This document shows positions 5,323-7,965 of a stretch of DNA of 7,965 nucleotides, piece by piece. The notes beneath the pieces were generated by a model, which was not told the origin of the DNA, ran no database searches, and saw only the letters and a list, made by a program, of their open reading frames with translations. The stretch spans positions 1-7,965 of the forward strand of contig JAOUPE010000066.1 of NCBI GenBank assembly GCA_029880025.1, written 5' to 3'. This stretch comes from Caldifarciminota bacterium. GTDB taxonomy: Bacteria; Hydrothermota; Tepidihabitantia; Tepidihabitantales; JAOUPE01. Every line of letters begins with the position of its first letter. Within the stretch, counting starts at the first letter, position 1. The position numbers and the translations under genes are program-made.

Positions 5323-5334
5323 ATGACCGATTGA
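5323..5334 (+). other. 3-codon mini-ORF between rpsQ and rplN
   Basis: ATG at 5323, two nt after the rpsQ TAG, encodes MTD and stops at TGA 5332-5334, ten nt before the rplN ATG and just upstream of its Shine-Dalgarno AAGGA (5336-5340). It is the weakest of the three spacer mini-ORFs and could be chance alone. Confidence 0.2.
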
Positions 5335-5344
5335 CAAGGAAATT

Positions 5345-5713
5345 ATGATTCAAGATTTTAGTCGTTTAATCGTAGCGGATAATACGGGCGCGCGTGAGGC
5401 AATGGTGATTAAGGTTATGGGCGGCTCGAGACGACGATTCGGTCGACTGGGCGATACGGTCATGGTTACAATTAAAGATGCGCTGCCGAATGCCGCAATA
5501 AAAGCCGGTGATAAGGCACGGGCGGTTGTGGTCAGAACCCGTAAAGAACAAAGACGGGCTGATGGTTCGTATGTTAGATTCGATGATAATGCGTGTGTCC
5601 TGATTGATGATAAGGGTGAACCAAAGGGTACCCGAGTCTTTGGTCCGGTGGCTCGAGAACTGCGAGAACGATTATACACTAAGATCGTCTCTTTAGCGGC
5701 TGAGGTGGTGTGA
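5345..5713 (+). CDS. rplN: 50S ribosomal protein L14
   Basis: L14 sits at the subunit interface of the 50S, contacts 16S rRNA in an intersubunit bridge and is the binding site of the silencing factor RsfS in other bacteria. The 122 residues are exactly the usual length. Seen: MIQDFSRLIVADNTGARE (1-18), IKVMGGS (22-28), GDTVMVTIKDALPN (36-49), then RAVVVRTRKEQRRADGSYV and the C-terminal GTRVFGPVARELR. Shine-Dalgarno AAGGA is at 5336-5340. It is the first gene of the classic spc operon, but no promoter is apparent in the 24-nt spacer, so it is probably cotranscribed with the S10 genes. Confidence 0.98.
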   Translation: MIQDFSRLIVADNTGAREAMVIKVMGGSRRRFGRLGDTVMVTIKDALPNAAIKAGDKARAVVVRTRKEQRRADGSYVRFDDNACVLIDDKGEPKGTRVFGPVARELRERLYTKIVSLAAEVV

Positions 5714-5717
5714 TAAC

Positions 5718-6035
5718 ATGAATATTAAGAAAAACGATGTCATCGAGGTAATCTGTGGTGAGGAAAAGGGCAAAAGAGGTAAGATTTTAAAGATACTGAA
5801 AAGTAAAGAGTATGGTTATCGACTGTTAATCGATGGTTTGAATCTGGCAAAAAAACATCAAAGAACCCGTGGTGCCGATAAACCAGGCGGTATAATTGAC
5901 CTGCCCAATCCAGTCCACATCTCTAATACTGCGCTAATCTGCCCGAAATGTGGCAAGCGGACCAAAATCCGCCACGACAAGGTCGAGGGTAGAAGAATCA
6001 GAATTTGTCGGCTCTGCGAAGAGGTGATTGACTGA
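5718..6035 (+). CDS. rplX: 50S ribosomal protein L24, four-cysteine type
   Basis: L24 starts 50S assembly by binding the 5' end of 23S rRNA. The 105 residues fit. Seen: the KOW motif at the N terminus (KKNDVIEVICGEEKGKRGKI, 4-23), LIDGLNLAKKHQR (37-49) and GGIIDLPNPVHISN (57-70). The C-terminal extension carries C75-x2-C78 and C97-x2-C100, a putative zinc ribbon found in many but not all bacterial L24s. It starts 4 nt after rplN, with GAGGTG at 5702-5707. Its TGA overlaps the rplE ATG by 1 nt. Confidence 0.98.
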   Translation: MNIKKNDVIEVICGEEKGKRGKILKILKSKEYGYRLLIDGLNLAKKHQRTRGADKPGGIIDLPNPVHISNTALICPKCGKRTKIRHDKVEGRRIRICRLCEEVID

Positions 6036-6583
6036 TGGCAGCCAGACTCAAAACTGAATATCGGGAACGGGTAATCGGTAACCTCACCAAACGATTCGGT
6101 TTTAAGAATATTTATCAAGTGCCGAGACTTGAAAAGATCGTGGTTAATGTTGCGGCAGGCGAAGCGGTGCAGGACCCAAAAGTCTTAGAGATTATTACCG
6201 AAGACATCGGATTGATTACGGGTCAAAGACCAATCGTGACCAGGGCAAAACGAGCGATCTCGGCGTTCAAGCTCAGACAGGGAATGCCGATTGGAGTAAA
6301 AGTAACCTTAAGAGGTGACCGGATGTATGAATTCTTAGACCGATTTTTCAATTTTGCCGCACCCCGGATTCGAGACTTCCGAGGATTTCCAAACGATAGT
6401 TTTGACGGTAGGGGCGGCTATACCCTTGGTCTATCCGAACAAATCATTTTTCCTGAACTGGAAGTGTCCAAGATTAAGAAAGTTTTTGGTATGGATATTA
6501 CATTTGTCACAACCGCAAAACGCGATGACGAAGCAAAAGCACTCTTAGCCGAATTAGGAATGCCATTCCGGAGGGAGCGTTAA
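6035..6583 (+). CDS. rplE: 50S ribosomal protein L5
   Basis: L5 binds 5S rRNA and forms part of the central protuberance, touching P-site tRNA and S13. The 182 residues are typical (179 in E. coli). Seen: VPRLEKIVVNVAAGEA (29-44), ITGQRPIVTRAKRAISAFKL (61-80), RQGMPIGVKVTLRGDRMYEF (81-100), PRIRDFRGF (110-118), SFDGRGGYTLGLSEQIIFPE (122-141), and the C-terminal TTAKRDDEAKALLAELGMPF. GRGGY replaces the more usual GRGNY. Its start overlaps rplX by 1 nt with Shine-Dalgarno GAGGTGA at 6021-6027. Confidence 0.98.
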   Translation: MAARLKTEYRERVIGNLTKRFGFKNIYQVPRLEKIVVNVAAGEAVQDPKVLEIITEDIGLITGQRPIVTRAKRAISAFKLRQGMPIGVKVTLRGDRMYEFLDRFFNFAAPRIRDFRGFPNDSFDGRGGYTLGLSEQIIFPELEVSKIKKVFGMDITFVTTAKRDDEAKALLAELGMPFRRER

Positions 6584-6585
6584 TC

Positions 6586-6771
6586 ATGGCAAGACGTTGT
6601 TTAATCGTTAAATCCCAGCGCACCCCAAAATACCGAGTGCGCAAATACAATCGTTGTCAGCGATGTTTTCGACGCCGCGCCTTCTACCGCCGATTCGGTT
6701 TGTGCCGACTCTGCTTCCGAGAATTGGCTTTGCGTGGTGAATTGCCCGGGGTAAGAAAAGCAACCTGGTAA
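6586..6771 (+). CDS. rpsZ: 30S ribosomal protein S14, zinc-binding type
   Basis: S14 is a 30S head protein. This is the short 61-residue, four-cysteine form (type Z, C+), not the 101-residue zinc-free form of E. coli. Cysteines 24, 27, 40 and 43 sit at the standard zinc-ligand positions, and RTPKYRVRKYNRCQRC (12-27) and LCFRELALRGELPGVRKATW (42-61) are typical. The glycine that normally follows the second cysteine (RCG) is Phe28 here, and the loop FRRRAFYRRFG is arginine-rich. A Shine-Dalgarno GGGAG (6573-6577) lies inside the end of rplE, with 2 nt between the genes. Confidence 0.97.
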   Translation: MARRCLIVKSQRTPKYRVRKYNRCQRCFRRRAFYRRFGLCRLCFRELALRGELPGVRKATW

Positions 6772-6777
6772 GGAGGT
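6770..6777 (+). promoter_or_regulatory. Perfect Shine-Dalgarno of rpsH
   Basis: AAGGAGGT is fully complementary to the common bacterial 16S 3' end ACCUCCUU. It overlaps the rpsZ stop (TAA 6769-6771), and its GGAGG core lies 4 nt from ATG 6781. It is the strongest ribosome binding site in the window and sits before the last operon gene. Confidence 0.85.
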
Positions 6778-6780
6778 AAG

Positions 6781-7173
6781 ATGGACTCGATTAGTGACAT
6801 GATTACCAGAATCCGTAATGCGATTCATGCCAAGCATCGACAGGTCGATATTCCCTATTCCAAATTAAAATATGAAATCGCCCGGGTCTTGATGCAGGAA
6901 GGCTATATCAGCAATTTTCAGGAAGTAGGAGATAAAGAAACCAAGAAAAAAATAATGATCCAGTTGAAATACACCGAAGATGAAAACTCAATTATCTATG
7001 GATTGAAAAGAGTCTCGAAACAGAGTCGCCGCGTTTATGTGCGATGGGATGAGATTCCAAAAGTAATCGGTGGGCTTGGCATCGCGATTCTTTCCACATC
7101 AAAAGGTATCCTGACCGACCGCGAAGCGCGCACCGATCGGGTTGGCGGTGAGGTTATCTGTTACGTCTGGTAA
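6781..7173 (+). CDS. rpsH: 30S ribosomal protein S8
   Basis: S8 is a primary 16S rRNA-binding protein in the 30S body; in E. coli it also represses the spc operon through a site near rplE. The 130 residues are the usual length. Seen: SISDMITRIRNAIHAKH (3-19), the middle strands, and the C-terminal signature GLGIAILSTSKGILTDREAR (98-117) ending GGEVICYVW. It is complete and is the last gene of the block. The usual next genes (rplF, rplR, rpsE, rpmD, rplO, secY) are absent, and 93 non-coding bases and lipB follow. Confidence 0.98.
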   Translation: MDSISDMITRIRNAIHAKHRQVDIPYSKLKYEIARVLMQEGYISNFQEVGDKETKKKIMIQLKYTEDENSIIYGLKRVSKQSRRVYVRWDEIPKVIGGLGIAILSTSKGILTDREARTDRVGGEVICYVW

Positions 7174-7266
7174 ACATTTTTTAATCCCGAATAAGCTAAC
7201 TAAGAAAAATCTCTCAAATAAGATTTAAACGATAATAAAAAATAATCGCCTATAATATTTTTGCCC
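7174..7266. other. Intergenic spacer between rpsH and lipB
   Basis: This AT-rich stretch separates the operon from lipB. A weak 6-bp inverted repeat (AAATCT 7207-7212, AGATTT 7221-7226) has no GC stem and no T-run after it, so I do not call a terminator. No ORF, RNA gene or riboswitch is recognisable. The right end carries the lipB promoter candidate. Confidence 0.6.
7251..7256 (+). promoter_or_regulatory. -10 box for a leaderless or near-leaderless lipB transcript
   Basis: A perfect TATAAT ends 10 nt before the lipB ATG (7267), so transcription would start about 0-4 nt before the ATG. No clear -35 is visible (TTTAAA at 7224-7229 is about 21 nt away), and there is no Shine-Dalgarno between the box and the ATG. 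Confidence 0.5.
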
Positions 7267-7965
7267 ATGTTACGAGACCGGGTTGATTGGCTAAAAGAAA
7301 GTTTGTATTTCGATCTGGGTCGATTCGATTATGAACCGGCGCTGGTTATTCAAAAGAAACTTCATCAATTGCGAATCAATCATAAGATTCCGGATAGTTT
7401 GATTTTAGTCGAACATCCGGCAGTGATAACTATCGGAAAATCGGGTAATCCAGCCAATCTGTTAGTCTCAGCCGATATCCTGAAAAGAAAAGGCATCGAG
7501 ATTTATCGGATTGAGCGGGGCGGTGACATCACTTTTCATGGACCAGGTCAGCTGGTCGGATACCCGATATTTTATATAAAACAAACTTTGGCTGGTATCA
7601 GGGGAATGATTGAAAAACTGGAATCGGTTTTGATTCAGGCATTAACCGATTTCGGCATTAACGCTGTTACTAAACCAAAGCTGACCGGAGTCTGGGTCGG
7701 CAAGGAGAAGGTCGCCTCAATCGGCATTGCGGTGAAGAAATGGGTGACGTTTCACGGTTTTGCCTTGAATGTGACGACCGATTTGACTTATTTTGACCTG
7801 ATTCGACCGTGTGGGCTAAAAGATGTGAAAATGACCTCGATCGAAAAAATCTCAGGCAGAAGGTTTGATTTAAGCGCGGTTAAGGAGAGGATTTTATTAA
7901 ATGGAGAAAAAATCTTTGAAACCAAATTCCGAAGCAAAAAATTTTCAGCTGAATTTGCCGCGCAA
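7267..7965 (+). CDS. lipB: Octanoyl-[acyl carrier protein]:protein transferase LipB (3' end outside the window)
   Basis: LipB moves octanoate from acyl carrier protein to the lipoyl domains of 2-oxoacid dehydrogenases and the glycine cleavage H protein; lipoyl synthase (LipA) then inserts sulfur. 233 codons are open to the window edge; E. coli LipB has 213 residues, so little is missing. Seen: YFDLGRFDYEPAL (14-26), LILVEHPAVITIGK (45-58), RGGDITFHGPGQLVGYPI (84-101), GVWVGKEKVASIGI (141-154) and IRPCG (179-183). The catalytic pair would be Lys148 and Cys182, 34 residues apart as in E. coli (K135/C169). The ATG at 7267 has no Shine-Dalgarno but follows a TATAAT box. An in-frame TTG lies two codons upstream and is less likely. 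It is probably an independent transcription unit. Confidence 0.95.
   Translation, partial: MLRDRVDWLKESLYFDLGRFDYEPALVIQKKLHQLRINHKIPDSLILVEHPAVITIGKSGNPANLLVSADILKRKGIEIYRIERGGDITFHGPGQLVGYPIFYIKQTLAGIRGMIEKLESVLIQALTDFGINAVTKPKLTGVWVGKEKVASIGIAVKKWVTFHGFALNVTTDLTYFDLIRPCGLKDVKMTSIEKISGRRFDLSAVKERILLNGEKIFETKFRSKKFSAEFAAQ

Noticed and set aside
7207..7226. Inverted repeat AAATCT/AGATTT as a terminator after rpsH
   Set aside because: The stem is only 6 bp and AT-rich, with an 8-nt loop and no T-run after it. It would not be stable enough for intrinsic termination.

Overview
This is a bacterial ribosomal-protein locus. Sixteen genes on the + strand keep the classic S10-spc order: rpsJ, rplC, rplD, rplW, rplB, rpsS, rplV, rpsC, rplP, rpmC, rpsQ, rplN, rplX, rplE, rpsZ (zinc-type S14) and rpsH. 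They run from 438 to 7173 almost without gaps. A lipoyl transferase gene (lipB) follows after 93 bases and runs off the right edge. The gene order, Shine-Dalgarno sites (including a perfect AAGGAGGT before rpsH) and bacterial-type proteins show a bacterium. Stops are TGA, TAA and TAG, so the standard bacterial code applies. Base composition is moderate to AT-leaning, with frequent CGA arginine codons. The L2 variant DHPMGGGEG and the 5' intergenic repeats would fit an uncultured lineage near the FCB group or WOR-3, but this placement is a weak inference.

Layout. Positions 1-128 hold short degenerate direct repeats (11-nt AATCTCGTG-type units, then CTGTGGTTA-type units). Positions 129-302 on the minus strand encode what looks like the last ~55 codons of a class II (B12-dependent) ribonucleotide reductase, cut off at its 5' side and without a start codon. 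Positions 303-437 carry two candidate tandem promoters for the ribosomal operon, the nearer one giving a leader of only about 12 nt. Positions 438-7173 are the operon. Positions 7174-7266 are AT-rich, contain no clear terminator, and end in a TATAAT box 10 nt before the lipB ATG. Positions 7267-7965 are lipB.

How the genes work together. All sixteen operon products are structural proteins of the 30S and 50S subunits. The junctions are tightly coupled: ATGA, TAATG and TGATG overlaps, two 14-nt overlaps around rpmC, and spacers of at most 24 nt. Each of the three longest spacers (rplW-rplB, rpsS-rplV, rpsQ-rplN) contains a tiny ATG-started ORF beginning at or within 2 nt of the upstream stop. 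In the first it ends inside the next start codon.

The most notable points are the break of the spc operon after rpsH (rplF, rplR, rpsE, rpmD, rplO and secY do not follow), the bridging mini-ORFs, the truncated nrdJ-like tail beside the promoters, the apparently leaderless lipB, and substitutions at normally conserved positions in S3 (GXXG loop), S14 (zinc knuckle) and L22 (tunnel hairpin). I see no mobile element, CRISPR array, defence system or evidently new multi-gene system.
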